From positions 137,501-201,500 of the forward strand of contig JAODUO010000630.1 in NCBI GenBank assembly GCA_025642075.2: a stretch of 64,000 nt of DNA. The letters are read 5' to 3'. The notes beneath the pieces were generated by a model. The model was not told the DNA's origin and ran no database searches. It saw only the letters and a list, made by a program, of their open reading frames with translations. Source of the stretch: Ridgeia piscesae (taxonomy: Eukaryota; Annelida; Polychaeta; Sabellida; Siboglinidae). A program made the position numbers and the translations under genes. Shown piece after piece: positions 50,601 to 64,000 of this stretch; the first letter of the stretch is position 1; each line of letters opens with the position of its first letter.

Positions 50601-52807
50601 CACTTGTTTTATTATACTCTATGTATTCAGTTGAAACATGTCACATAATTCAAGGTAGATTACAATGTTTTAAAATACATTTAAAATTAAATTACATAAT
50701 AAACACATGCTGACTGTTTGCTATTATTGAAACTGAAAACACTTCTACTAGATTTAAACAATTGTATCCTGGTTACCTTCACCATCCCTGTTGGACTTAT
50801 CTAGGAATAGTTACTTCCAGATGACGAAACAGCTCTACAGACCATGCACAGACATGTTTGTGTCTTCAGCACATCTTTAAAAAATATACCATTGAATTCA
50901 ACATAAACAACACTGTTTTGCACCTAGATAGCACCACAGATCCCAATGTAAAACCAGTCCGAGCCTGAAAAAAGTATTCCCAAAACACCCACGTTTTCCA
51001 AATCACCTACTTTCACCATTCTCTCGACAAATGGCATTATCTGGTCTATAGACACGGGACACATTGACAACAGCTTGAACACAAAAAGTCACTCACCGCG
51101 TCACGGTTGACTGTCCGAGTGAAGTCATTCATGCACCGAGTGTGTATACATGTGGTAGTTTCCCGCTGTGCTGGAGTATATAGTGGCACTACCAGTGCAT
51201 CAATGATGATATCCACAGCTGCAGTTTGCAATGGCAGATAATAAACAGAAATAAAGCCGCTTTCCAGGCCGTGAGCATGCTAACACTGCCCTGGACTAAG
51301 TCAGTGCCAAGCCTGAGTACTGTACCATGTCCTGCTCAAGCATAAATCCAGCCAAGGCAATGAATGAACCTGCTACTGCTTACAACTGGGCTATACCTGA
51401 TGTCAACTACTCAGTCCATTCATGCAATGCCAGAGGCTCCTGCACCACTGAAAGGGGGGCACACCGCCTGTTCCAGCCCATTGTTTGCTCAGCTTCTGCA
51501 CTGCCACAACCTATCCACCCCCAGAAAAATGAACCGACCCACTTACTCCACAGTGATCACTGCTTTGACCATAGGATGACTCATTCTCACCCAGTTAAGT
51601 AACCTGCTACACCATTTTTCAAAACGCCTGTCTTTTTAGGCGCTATCAAATGCGGCTTTCGCACAGCTGATAGACTCATTAATCAGATTGGTAGAAATTA
51701 TTGTCGTTGTCATGACGATCACACTATCTCCAATGTTGGCTGGCCAGCTCCATTGAAAGCCTTTCAGTTTACCGCATCTGTCATATTCTGATTATCTTTT
51801 TTATTGTGCAACATTTTGCACACCTAATTATCATCTATTTGCAACATTTGCGGTGTAATTTAAGTGTAGAAACTGACAAATCAAATGTAAACATTACGAG
51901 ACGAGATAAAAGCTATTGCGAACACAATTAATTACTGTGACACAAACTTAGATTAAAACATGCACATGTTCTTAATTTTAATGCAGGAAATACATAAATT
52001 AACCCAGTTACTAGTTCATGCAATGTTTTAGGGAAGGTGTATCCAGTGTGTCTCACCACTGAAACTTGCAAACATTTATTTTCTTTGTTTTTTACACCTT
52101 TTGGAGTGACTTTAATTATTTTACAGGTCTTTTGCTTCTACTAATACCTAGGTTGTATGTAGTGGATATACAATGTACTGTTTTGTACACAACATTGGTC
52201 TGTATACCCTTACACATCCACCCCTGCCCCCTAATATTCACCCTTGCAGGGGCGTTGAATGGGGATGGTTATTTTTAACATTGGTATTCCATTATTCTGT
52301 AACCCTGTAACTAAACGTCACCTGTAATTTAAGCGTCGAGTTTCATCCGTGAACTAAAATAGTTTGTTCCTTTACAACAAATGCCTTTGTGACGTAATCA
52401 ACAAAAGTACAGCCAGGAAAGAACGGGTTGTATTTGCAGCAATTTCCAGACACCTTCAGCTATCGGGAGCGAATAAACAGATCTGTGTGTTATGTCTGTG
52501 GTCTATCTAGGAATGTCAGTGTGGTAGCAATGCTCCATTCTCCCCCTCGAGTTCTTTGTCATCTCCTGGGTGTATGAGTGGCTATCAACTTCACTGAGAA
52601 ACACCAGACAGCGTTGCCTGACAAACTGCCCACAAATTTCCAGCCACAGTCAATCAACTCACCACTGTATCGTTGTCAGGGGCGTATCAAACACCTTGAC
52701 AAAACTGGGGCCAACCAAAAATGTTGTGGCATAAGTTGTAAGTAGCAGTTTTTAGTTGCAAGAATGTGGATCATGAAAAAATTCTACCCAAATGCATGGA
52801 TGAAGGT
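47641..52807. other. non-coding stretch, no gene seen
   Basis: Only short frames without motifs. A small (AAT)n lies at about 48654-48676 and a CA/CG-type microsatellite at about 49575-49632. Near 48350-48370 there is a short GGGGAGGGGAGGG purine tract. Confidence 0.45.
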
Positions 52808-55655
52808 TAATGGACAGGGTGTCATGGTGAGGAGAGACATGGAGGTGACAGAGGTTGTGGAGAGGATACAATGGACAGGGTGTCATGGTGAGGAGAGACA
52901 TGGAGGTGACAGAGATTGTGGAGGACACAAAGGACAGGGTGTCATGGTGAGGAAAGACATGGAGGTGACAGAGGTTGTGGAGGAGGACACGATGGACAGG
53001 GTATCATGGTAAGGAAAGACATGGAGGTGACAGAGGTTGTGGAGGAAGACACAATGGACAGGGTATCATGGTAAGGAAAGACATGGAGGTGACAGAGGTT
53101 GTGGAGGATGCAATGGACAGGGTGTCATGGGGAGGAGAGACATGGAGGTGACAGAGGTTGTGGAGGATGCAATGGACAGGGTGTCATGGGGAGGAGAGAC
53201 ATGGAGGTGACAGAGGTTATGGAGAGGATACAATGGACAGGGTGTCATGGTGAGGAGAGGCATGGAGGTGACAGAGGTTGTGGAGGATGCAATGGACAGG
53301 GTGTCATAGTGAAGAGAGACATGGAGGTGACAGAGGTTGTGGAGAGGATACAATGGACAGGGTGTCATGGCGAGGAGAGACATGGAGGTGACAGAGGTTG
53401 TGGAGGATGCAATGGACAGGGTGTCATGGTGAGGAGAGACATGGAGGTGACAGAGGTTATGGAGAGGATACAGTGGACAGGGTGTCATGGTGAGGAGAGA
53501 CATGGAGGTGACAGAGGTTGTGGAGAGGATGACAATGGACAGGGTGTCATGGTGAGGAGAGACATGGAGGTGACAGAGGTTGTGGAGGACACAAAGGACA
53601 GGGTGTCATGTGAGGAGAGACATGGAGGTGACAGAGGTTGTGGAGGAGGACACAATGGACAGGGTGTCATGGTAAGGAAGACATGGAGGTGACAGAGGTT
53701 GTGGAGAGGATGCAATGGACAGGGTGTCATGGTGAGGAGAGACATGGAGGTGACAGAGGTTGTGGAGGAGGATGCAATGAACAGGGTGTCATGGTGAGGA
53801 GAGACATGGAGGTGACAGAGGTTGTGGAGGACACAGATGGACAGGGTGTCATGGTGAGGAGAGACATGGAGGTGACAGAGGTTGTGGAGGAGGATGCAAT
53901 GGACAGGGTATCATGGTGAGGAAAGACATGGTGGTTACAGAGGTTGTGGAGAGGATACAATGGACAGGGTGTCATGGCGAGGAGAGACATGGAGGTGACA
54001 GAGGTTGTGGAGGAGCAATGGACAGGGTTCATGGTGAGGAAGACATGGAGGTGACAGAGGTTGTGGAGGAGGATACATGGACAGGGTTCATGGTGAGGAG
54101 AGACATGGGGTTACAGAGGTTGTGGAGAGGATACAATGGACAGGGTGTCATGATGAGGAGAGACATGGAGGTGACAGAGGTTGTGGAGGACACAAAGGAC
54201 AGGGTGTCATGGTGAGGAGACATGGAGGTGACAGAGGTTGTGGAGGAGGACACGATGGACAGGGTGTCATGGTGAGGAGAGACATGGAGGTGACAGAGGT
54301 TGTGGAGGAGGATGCAATGGACAGGGTGTCATGGTGAGGAGAGACATGGAGGTGACAGAGGTTGTGGAGGAGGATGCAATGAACAGGGTGTCATGGTGAG
54401 GAGAGACATGGAGGTGACAAAGGTTGTGGAGGACACAGAGGACAGGGTGTCATGGTGAGGAGAGACATGGAGGTGACAGAGGTTGTGGAGGAGGACACAA
54501 TGGACAGGGTGTCGTGGTGAGGAGAGACATGGAGATGACAGAGGTTGTGGTGGAGGACACGATGGACAGGGTGTCATGGTGAGGAGAGACATGGAGGTGA
54601 CAGAGGTTGTGGAGGAGGACACGATGGACAGGGTGTCATGGTGAGGAGAGACATGGAGGTGACAGAGGTTGTGGAGGAGGACACAATGGACAGGGTATCA
54701 TGGTGAGGAAAGACATGGAGGTGACAGAGGTTGTGGAGGAGGACACAATGGACAGGGTGTCATGGTGAGGAGAGACATGGAGGTGACAGAGGTTGTGGAG
54801 GAGGCAATGGACAGGGTGTCATGGTGAGGAGAGACATGGAGGTGACAGAGGTTGTGGAGGATGCAATGGACAGGGTGTCATGGTGAGGAGAGACATGGAG
54901 GTGACAGAGGTTGTGGAGGAGGACACAATGGACAGGTGTCATGGTGAGGAGAGACATGGAGGTGACAGAGGTTGTGGAGGATGCAATGGACAGGGTGTCA
55001 TTGTGAGGAGAGACATGGAGGTGACAGAGGTTGTGGAGGAGGACACAATGGACAGGGTGTCATGGTAAGGAGAGACATGGAGGTGACAGAGGTTGTGGAG
55101 GATGCAATGGACAGGGTGTCATGGTGAGGAGAGACATGGAGGTGACAGAGGTTGTGGAGGATGCAATGGACAGGGTGTCATGGTGAGGAGAGACATGGAG
55201 TGACAGAGGTTGTGGAGGAGGACACAATGGACAGGGTGTCATGATGAGGAGAGACATGGAGGTGACAGAGGTTGTGGAGGAGACGCAATGGACAGGGTGT
55301 CATGGTGAGGAGAGACATGGAGGTGACAGAGGTTGTGGAGGAGGACACAATAGACAGGGTGTCATGGTGAGGAGAGACATGGAGATGACAGAGGTTGGAG
55401 GAGGACACAATGGACAGGGTGTCATGATGAGGAGAGACATGGAGATGACAGAGGTTGTGGAGGACACAATGGACAGGGTGTCATGTGAGGAGACATGGTG
55501 ACAGAGGTTTGTAGAGAGTTAAATAGCTAGATGACAGGGTTGTGGGCATGATGTCAGTGAGAGACATGGAGATGACAGAGGTTGTGGAGGAGGACACAAT
55601 GGACAGGGTGTCATGATGAGGTTAGACATGGAGATGACAGAGGTTGTGGAGGACG
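52808..55655. repeat. about 47 copies of a roughly 60-bp minisatellite
   Basis: A 2.85-kb array built from a unit running ATGGACAGGGTGTCATGGTG, then a GAGGAGAGACATGGAGGTG part, then ACAGAGGTTGTGGAGGA and a variable end. Length varies with the variable end: GAGGATGCA gives 59 bases, GAGAGGATACA 61, GAGGAGGACACA 62. I count 47 copies of the GACATGG-GTGACAG core, the last two (after about 55500) degenerate. Frames rotate from unit to unit, so many overlapping 65-200-codon frames appear on both strands. These are artefacts. Confidence 0.95.
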
Positions 55656-56669
55656 ACCCATTGGTTTAGTATTGATGTCTGCTAATTCAGCATTATTATT
55701 GCAAGGTTCTAACACTACTCAATATGATCACACGTAGGAGTAGGATAAAATGACCCACCCATCTAAAAACTGCAGCTTATGGCTGAGAAATATGGAGGTT
55801 GCAATCTTACCTCACCTTCCCCTATATCCTGTTCATTGTTACATTTTACTTTGACAGCTTTTAATTTAAATCTAATACTTTGTTTCAGCTTCATAATACA
55901 CCATTCTAAGGTCACACATCATCATCAATATGTTTATCTTGTATTATACAAGTACAATATATTTAATTACGTTATTTTATTAACATCGTATGTAAATTAA
56001 TTTCTAGCGAACGTTGTCTAGGCATTAATGAAAAAGGGCAGGCCATAAAATACGCACCTAAATAAATGCATGCACATATTTCGTCGCAGCATACAGGAAA
56101 TCGCATAATCACACCCGCCTCTCCCCGGTGGAAACGTATGAAAACCCCAACAAAACCTTATTTATGCAGCACCACTTGTGGTCAGCGTTTGATGTGAATG
56201 CACCCGCTGCCCCTGCTGACCTTCGAGGCACCATAAATTTGCACCTCCCTTTTGAAGATTCAGAATGTTGATGGTTCCTGGAAGAAGTGGGGTCGTGTAC
56301 ATGAAGACAGCGCCATGCCACAGTGGCCATAATCAGGTGATCATTCATGTGGCTTAATTCCTACCTAGGGACAATCATGGTCAGGTTCAGTACATTAACA
56401 CTGCACCTAGCTACAGGGAGCAGACAAGAATCCTGGAAATTATCCCCCAATTACCCGAGGCCAGAATGATTCATGCGTATCCGATTCGTCAAAATGTCAA
56501 AAATTTTGTACCGATTTTCCAGGATTCTCAGAGTGCGCACTTAATTCCACATTCATGCATCCTCGATTCGGCAAAATATTTGTCCAATTTTCCAAGATTC
56601 GTTGAGTGCAAAATTTATCTGTGAACCTATGACCTTTATATATTTACGGGAAAAAGTGAACATGCTGTC
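55656..56669. other. non-coding stretch, no gene seen
   Basis: Short frames only. The part from about 56040 to 56300 is somewhat less AT-rich but shows no recognisable coding motif. Confidence 0.45.
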
Positions 56670-56716
56670 TACCTGGCATATTTCTTTTATGTAACATAAA
56701 AGAAATATGCCAGGTA
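56670..56716. repeat. perfect 47-bp palindrome
   Basis: Left arm 56670-56692 begins TACCTGGCATATTTC; right arm 56694-56716 is its exact reverse complement over all 23 bases; a single A at 56693 separates them. The next bases outward (C at 56669, A at 56717) do not pair. A transcript would fold into a 23-bp hairpin with almost no loop. Confidence 0.95.
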
Positions 56717-59172
56717 AACATGTTTATTTCTATTGGTATTTGTGGGTTCCTGCAGAGTTGAAACACTTTTGAAGTTTCGTGAGAAAACAAGTTTTAACTG
56801 CAATAATAAATGTCTGGTAAAACAAGTTTGTCTCCCAAATTTGGATAAAAACGAAAGCTGACCCAAAAGGCGTAGCCGTAGATACGTTTTTGTGTAGGAA
56901 TATGGAAACCTACTTGTACAAACAGTGATGCAATTTATAAAAAAAATTATGCTACTGGAAAATTATTCTAGCAAAACTTGTGAAAAGCTACTCAGTTAGT
57001 AATTATCAGCACCTGGGAGATAATAATATTATTCTCTGTCCTGGGACAGCATTTACTTTAGAAAATAATGAGCTCATTAACTCTAATTACTTTAAAAACA
57101 CATCAAGTTGTCGTAATTGTTTTAAAACTGATTTAGCAATGGGAATTGATAGCAAAACCATTCACCATGATCCAAGAGCAAATCTTTAACAAGAGATATG
57201 AGAGGTTTCTTTATAATTCCATCATTATTTAATGACCTATACAATGTTGATGGCAGTAATTTGATCTTGTTAGCTCATAAAAGTCTGAGTGAAGTGGGCC
57301 GTTGGTACATTAGGTAAATATCACAAAAATGTTCACAAAACCTCAGATAAAATGCAGTCTGTTCAGACATTTTAAACTCATGCAAACAGAAAGTGTGAGA
57401 AATTTTCCCTCACACAGGATTTCATTGTGGGATGTTTTTAATAAGGAAGCAGTAATTAAATATTTGTTGTTAGTAGTGCTGTCTGCTAAATGTCTACTAC
57501 CAGAATTAGGCATGATATGTTATCTATTTCTATATCCTGATGTTAAACAATGTTTGTCAATTTAGCAAGGAAAGCATTTTTCATGTTTCGGGTGCATTAA
57601 ATCATCATTCATTACACATAACATGATATCAGGTTAAACTTAATTGCCTCTCAATCCCCAAAACAAGAGAATAGAACATTTAAAAAATAAAAATAAATAG
57701 TATTTTGCTTAGAAGCAGATTGGGGATGGCCAAATATATGAAATAAATGTGGGAGTTTCATATTGAAAGGTTTGGCAAATGTTACATACAACATAGTTTT
57801 TGTCTACGTCAAAGACCAAGTCAGGCGTTATGCCTGCTAGGGCAACATTTAAATGACTTTACACCAATGTTGCCTGCAATTTGCAATTATTGTGGTCATG
57901 ACAAGCTTCTATTTCATTGTTTATCATACTGTGGTTTTGCAGTTTGTACAATATGCATTTTGGTGAATTGGTGAGTTTTTATTAAGTAATTTAGTGTAAC
58001 TATTTTGGAGAATTAGTAAGTTTTTGTTAAGCAGTCTTTGCAACAAGGTACATGTCAATTCTATACTTATACGTCGGTTCTATCAAATAAAAATAACTAA
58101 AGTTGCTTGTATCGTTTTTTTTAAATTATTGGATTTAAACAAAAAATATTATAATCAATATAAAGTATAGAGTATTTTTATATAAAATACAGCAAAATAT
58201 GACAACTTAGTGGCAAAGGTGACAACACCAGCAGGTAACAATAAAGTAGTAGGTCAGCAAAAAGTGTGATTGAAGGTCATTAGAATGTGTATTTTGAGCC
58301 CTTCAGAAACGGACACTGGTAGGACATAGCACCACAGCAATACGAGCAATCATATCAGAAATATTATCTGGGCCAACCCATATTCCAGTTAGAAACCCTG
58401 CTGCTAAATGACATTTCACGCAGCGCAGTGGATAACATTCGTGTTACAAATCACCAGGAAACACGTACAGGGAAATTTACTGCAGCTAGGGAGAGGCATT
58501 CCAAATGACGTATAATGGCGCACGCGTTATCTCGGGACCACTTCGCGGTTTACTTCCTCAGTCTACAGTTCATTTCTCCCCGATCTTCTCACATTAACAG
58601 CGCATGAGACATCTCAAATTAAGATAGAACTTTCTTGATCTTCCTCAGTCATACTGCAATAGACATACCCATCAGAACCTTGGGGAAATGTAGGGAGACG
58701 TCAGCCGCTGGGAGTTATGTGAGAGTGATGCTCTTATCTAGGCCCTGGTGATTCAACAAACAGCTGTTGAATTTGTTTTTGCTACAGACACCAATAAACT
58801 TGACAATCTTAATGTTTCTTGCAACAAAACCTGCAGTTTCATGGCAGATATATTTTCCCGTTCTGTTCCATGAGATAACCCTGAGTGGGAGGCAGGGTGG
58901 GATCAGTCAGAGGGATGATGTCAGAGGAGGGAGAAGGTGTAGGCTCTGTTAGTGTTACTGTACGGGAGTTGGGGAATGCCAAGTAAAGGTGTTTATAAAA
59001 TTTATTAATCTGATCAGTGTGTCATTATTATAGTGACAAATGGCTTCTTGCATGTATGTGCACATGTATGTAAGTGACGTGTGTGCATTTATGAGTATGA
59101 TGTGCATTTACGTAGATATAAAAATGCTTAATACATGCATTAAAACACACATGTTCACACATGCTCACCCAT
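56717..59172. other. non-coding stretch, no gene seen
   Basis: AT-rich. Small frames at 56980-57189, 57329-57565 and 57747-57974 have no recognisable domain. The most AT-rich part is about 58100-58200. Confidence 0.45.
57958..58047. repeat. 45-bp imperfect tandem duplication
   Basis: Two adjacent 45-base copies (from 57958 and 58003) share TTTTGG-GAATT-GT-AGTTTTT-TTAAG with scattered substitutions. The second halves are more diverged. Confidence 0.6.
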
Positions 59173-59326
59173 ACGCACACACACACGCACGACGCACGCA
59201 CGCATGCACGCACGCACGCACGCACGCACGCACATACACACACAGACATACACTAATATGCACACGCACGCGCACGCACACGCGCGCACACGCGCACGCG
59301 CACACTCACACGCACACGCACACACC
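59173..59326. repeat. CA/CG alternating tract, Z-DNA candidate
   Basis: About 150 bases of CACG, GCAC and CGCG words: a CGCACGCA block at about 59190-59232, then, after a short ACACAGACATACAC interruption, a CACGCGCACGCACACGCGCG-type block at about 59261-59306. Strict alternation with many CG steps is the classical Z-DNA-prone sequence. Confidence 0.9.
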
Positions 59327-62300
59327 TTTCACAAAGTATATTAATCATAATTACGACAAGCCATTTCTGCATCTTTCACATAATAGATACCATGATGTAA
59401 TCTGTTTTTTCATGAACTGTTACAATATATATCATGCTACCAGTTATACCTTGTACAACTCTCCTATTTTTACTGAACGTTTATGACTGGCAATTAATTA
59501 TTCCCGAATCTCACTCAAGAAACCACACAACCAATCACGCAAGACTTGCTGTTACACCAGCCTGTCGCAGTGTTCCAGCAATTCACTGGGTCCAACGAAA
59601 CAGTTGGTGATTAGCTATCGAAAACAAGACATTCGTCAGTCTTGCTCCACAATCAATGTTTGATAACCCCAGCAGAGGTCATGACCTGCGGATGGGCAAG
59701 AGTCTTGGGAAAGGTACGAGAAGTATCAGATATGGACAGCAATGTCGCTGGACAAGACAAACAAGTGGATCACATTTAGGATCTGTACGTATGATGAGCA
59801 GATAACTGTCAGTGATTTGTTGGAGATATCCCTTTGATGTGCCGGGCTAACAACAGAGGTGTGCTTTTCAATAAAGAAACGTGCTTAATTGAGGATGATT
59901 ATACACAGGCTGGGCAACTGTTCAGATAGCAAAGATTGACCAATATCAGAAATAACAATGATCTCTATCAGTATTGATGATGGTACATCTCCCAATATGG
60001 GTCCTGGGAACAATGATTTTATAAAAGATAATTACTTGTCAAGCTGTTACTTATCAAGATACACAACTAACTTGGGTACGTGGACATTTAATTGTTCATC
60101 TAGTTGTAGCCTGCACTTTAGAAATGTTCATATATAACATTTGTAACGCAATCATGCGGTTAGCAGTGATAAAGTCAACTTGTATAAATTGATTGTGTCT
60201 TTAAATGTAGGAGAATATATATGTTCTGGTGTCTAATCTATGTTTGTTCTTTTGTTGATGGTACTTTAATTGATGTCATCTACCAATCAGTCTACTTTCT
60301 AGAAGTGCAAACAAAACATATAGTAATCTTTATATATACTCGTTACAGGTACTTTAATTTTCTTTACCTGCGAACAAATCATATCTATCAATGTCAGAAA
60401 AAGCTTCCACTTGATAAATTATATTACACATTTTGTCTTCCATCAAATCACCCAAGTCCCATGTGTTGACATTTACTCTTCCCATGATTGAATAACATCT
60501 GCCATTTTTCAGAACACGACTAATTTGTCAAGATTACGTTGTCAATTTTTTGCCCCATTATCTTTCACCTTTTGTCTGCAAATTCCTGTACTCTGTTTAT
60601 TAATGTTATAGCTATCATAAATTTATCAACTCATTGCTATGCCGGCTGTATTAGGATTGATCTACTCCTGTCATGTACTTTCACTTGTGGCAAACTACCG
60701 GAAAACTGTTTTACAGTTTGACTAGCTTGGTAATGTCTACGGTACATGTTATCTTTGTTCACACTGTGCAAGCAAATGATGCATTGACAGTGAGCCATTA
60801 TTGCATCAAGAAACACATTCTCCACCCATGTTTTATCTCAGACCGCCCAAGCAGCCAGTCGAGCGTTGACCTAATACTTCTGACAACGCGGCCTTTTCTT
60901 CTCAACACAATGCATTGTCCCATTCATAAAATACTTTCTGCATCGGCACCGAGCAAATGTCAACTTGCTTCAGTCAGATGCATGCTTACTGTGAGTCGGC
61001 TTCGATTAGTAAACACATTTGACATACGATATGTATGCCATAAGTTTATTAGGAACCAGACAGCATAATGAGCTCACATAACAGGGGCCAATTGTGTTCC
61101 AATTATATTTAGCAAGTGCTATATTGATCCATTTAGCTAACGTATTAATTACGCTTAGCTTTTCAGTTTTCACCTAGTTAATCCTTTCTACTGTTGAAAA
61201 CTAGGTCAAGGTCGGGGCTGTCATTGCCAAATAATTTGTCTAGTATTTATTATTAGATCATCATTAATTCAGAGAAAAGCCATGTCTTAAATATGCCAGT
61301 AAATCAATAAATTAAGCAAATGGACGTAGAAAGGGGAAGTGAACACCGCACTCTAGGATGAGATGCATTTACAAGCCCCAAAGTTAGCAGAGAATCATGT
61401 GTTTTAAATACAGATTAGAATTGCAATGTTGTTGTGCTACATTAATGAAATGAGAAAATTGTAGAAAAAATATCAACAAGCCTTCAAAATAGCAACGAAC
61501 CGTTTCCATACTAAGCTTGGAACCATGCAAGTGCTGAATAAGTCAAATATCTGGTAAACAGAATTCTTAAACTTAACTTAAACCAATAAAACAACACCCA
61601 ATGAAAACAGTAAGACAGGGTATCACAGGGGGCACCAAAAATATGTGCGTCAATTTTTAGAGTATAATTTATTCTGAATCATAAAATCATTAATTTCTTA
61701 AGTCCGTCAAGAATAAGCTAAGAATCTGGTGTCTAAAACATCTCCATAGTATACGTATATTCCATGTCACCTTTCCATGTCAGATTAATTAATTATAACT
61801 ATGATAACCCAGTAAATATGTGAGTTACTCATTCGCAGTAATGTAATTTCTTCATTTCTGGAACCTTACGGTTTCTCATTTCATAATTAAACAATCTGAT
61901 GATAAAGCAACAATGACACACAGCATTTGTATATATAAATATCGTGCAGAAAGCAGATCTATCCTTACCTTATTTCGTATTATCAAGGTGGTACAAATGT
62001 TAGTGACCTTCCACTGTGAACAAGTCTTGCAGCATAGCTGGTCCCGACTCTGCTCTAAGATCCGGTCAATAAATCAATGAAGACAAGCTGCACTTTACAC
62101 AACAGCAAATACCTTTCAATTATAGATGGGCGGCCTTCAAATTTGTCGTCACGTAGGTCTGGGTCCAGCCACGTTAACACGGTGCCAGACCTGTGAATAC
62201 GGAGCAACTCATCTGGCCTGACAGCTCTGTTTTCAGCAGTCTAAATTGGGTTTAAATCGCACTCAGAGATGACATAACCCGAGCAGCGGACATGATCTGT

Positions 62301-64000
62301 GCCAGAAAGTAGGTGCTCAAAGGTGACAGGCTGCAATTCCAGAAACAGTTGCCATCATTGCTTGCATCTGTGAGCTACCAAGTCAATTATCACGTGCCAC
62401 TGAACAGAAATATTCATTTCTCCATGGTTTTTTTTCACGCAAAGCCCGAGGACTCGTACTCCCAAAATTAAATCCTTCCACATGGGATGGAAAATACAAA
62501 TCCCTTGAGCAAGCTGCTACCACTGAAGAACAAATACGTCATCACAGAATCATGCGCACCAGGGCAAGTGCTCTCACTCCCAATGCAAAAGTTTATTGAC
62601 ACAATATTTTTGCAATCATTCACATTTCAATCATCACCTTTCAGTTGCAACAGTTTAATTCTTAATAGTTTATCTGTTACCACTATAAAATTACTGATGA
62701 AACGTTGCAACCCTGAACGTCTCGTGCAAAAAGGAAACTGTGAAACTACATTTACTTCATATTTTAAGTCATGAGCATTTTAAAATAAGACATTTAACAA
62801 TCTAAACAAATTTTTTTATTCTGCTTGTCACACAACAACAAAGCACAGTGGTCTAGAATAAATTAGCTACCATCAACAGAAATAATTCCTAGCTACATTC
62901 CCAAGGTGCAAGTCAAAAAGTGTCAGTTAACTTTATATCAAATTCACTCAAACAACCTGACATGTGGTGGGAGTACTAATATCAGTTAATAATTAATATT
63001 AATCTCACCCCGTTACTACTTAATTTTGCATTCCCTCCCTGTCTGTGGTTACAGTCTAACCTCTATGCATGCCTGAATAACGCTACCACCAGTGACAGAG
63101 CCATCTGCTGTCCATTTTGTTGGAATTGTCCTCAACTAAATTGCATGCTTGAAGTGGGAGTTGAAGTTTAATTGGGCGCGACCAACTCCACTTCTCTCCA
63201 CTCTGGCCCACTTCTCAAGCTTACAGCCACATGAGAAATCTAATTACGGTGTGCTGAATAGGCCCTAGAACAGCCACAACAGAATTAAAGAGCAAACATT
63301 TTGTCCCAATAATTATAAAAATAGTTCATGATGCCGACATCTATATGTAGATTATATGAATTTATGAGTTTTCTGTTTATATAGCTGGAATTGTTTAAAT
63401 TTGTTTAATTACTTAGATTCCAGATCTCTGTGACTGTATGACAAACATATGCACAGGTATATCTGCCGATTCTTTACTTAGTTTACTCAGAAATGTGTTC
63501 CACTTTATATTATTTATACCTTACAAAGGTTCATAGGTCAACACAAAGCGAACATTTGCACTTTGGCCCATGAAACGGTCAATTTATGGGCCAACATACT
63601 CACGTATGTGAAAGGAAACTATTGATAGAATTATCTATAACGATATTTGGCATTTACTGGTTATATAGTTGGCCTTGATTGGCAGTTAACTTGATTTAAA
63701 TATTATAGACACCAGAGACAGGGTATTGATTCTATAGACATTTACTCATATGGTTAGACAGATGTGGTAAGCATGGATGAAAATAACTAACGATGTTGTT
63801 TTCCTAAAATTTGCTTCCAACACAGACACTGAATGAAAGTCATAGGTAAACCCTCATTACTATTAAACTGTGAAACTTGCAGATAATAAAATACTTCTAG
63901 ATGGCAGAACTTTATTATGAGGCACACATAATTATGGACTTAGTCTGTTTTCAGGCTTTTTAACATATCTAAACAATGCCAATGATGACGATGTGATGTG
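59327..64000. other. non-coding stretch to the window end
   Basis: No gene seen. The longest frame is 131 codons (60673-61068) without motifs. TAATTA words are frequent and the sequence is mostly AT-rich. Confidence 0.45.

Noticed and set aside
52950..52962. miR-71-like word GAAAGACATGG in minisatellite units
   Set aside because: It is a one-base variant of the common unit GAGAGACATGG; no hairpin, so chance.

Overview
The window looks like non-coding-rich animal nuclear DNA. The signs are one very long coding exon standing alone in tens of kilobases of AT-rich sequence with no other convincing gene, splice-site-like sequences at the edges of that exon, many micro- and minisatellites, and a tRNA-derived SINE with the core sequence seen in many invertebrate SINEs. 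There are no operons, Shine-Dalgarno-spaced genes or CRISPR arrays. A marine invertebrate, perhaps a mollusc, is the best guess, but it rests only on repeat style and could be wrong.

Layout. The left edge (1-188) has a short open frame with a GTAAGT donor-like site and may be the end of an exon. A decayed reverse-transcriptase tail lies at 2634-2838. Tandem arrays follow: GTGAGTGG-type plus an uninterrupted (ATGA)51 at 6.2-6.8 kb, a 39-bp x 11 array whose every unit can form a hairpin at 8.5-8.9 kb, and a 12-bp array at 11.8-12.6 kb. From 12.6 to 36.9 kb I see no gene. This stretch holds a SINE with a perfect 77-bp inverted partial copy (21.25-21.77 kb), two G-runs able to form quadruplexes, several perfect inverted repeats, and scattered CpG-richer patches that may be regulatory.

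The one strong gene is on the minus strand at 36.9-43.8 kb. It encodes a serine-rich, apparently disordered protein of about 2,300 residues with SxIP-type motifs near its C-terminus and SxLP motifs elsewhere, which suggests a microtubule plus-end (EB-binding) protein. In this sequence its frame is broken once, in a run of six C on the plus strand (38558-38563); dropping one base joins two long frames into one of 2,307 codons. Its 5' leader carries two upstream ORFs, a splice-acceptor-like sequence and a CCAAT motif.

Right of the gene come an 11-bp x 5 repeat and a >1 kb TG-rich tract (46.4-47.6 kb), a 2.85-kb minisatellite of about 47 units of about 60 bp (52.8-55.7 kb), a perfect 47-bp palindrome (56.67 kb), and a CA/CG alternating tract (59.2-59.3 kb). 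Most long open frames outside the gene are translations of tandem repeats and are not annotated as genes.
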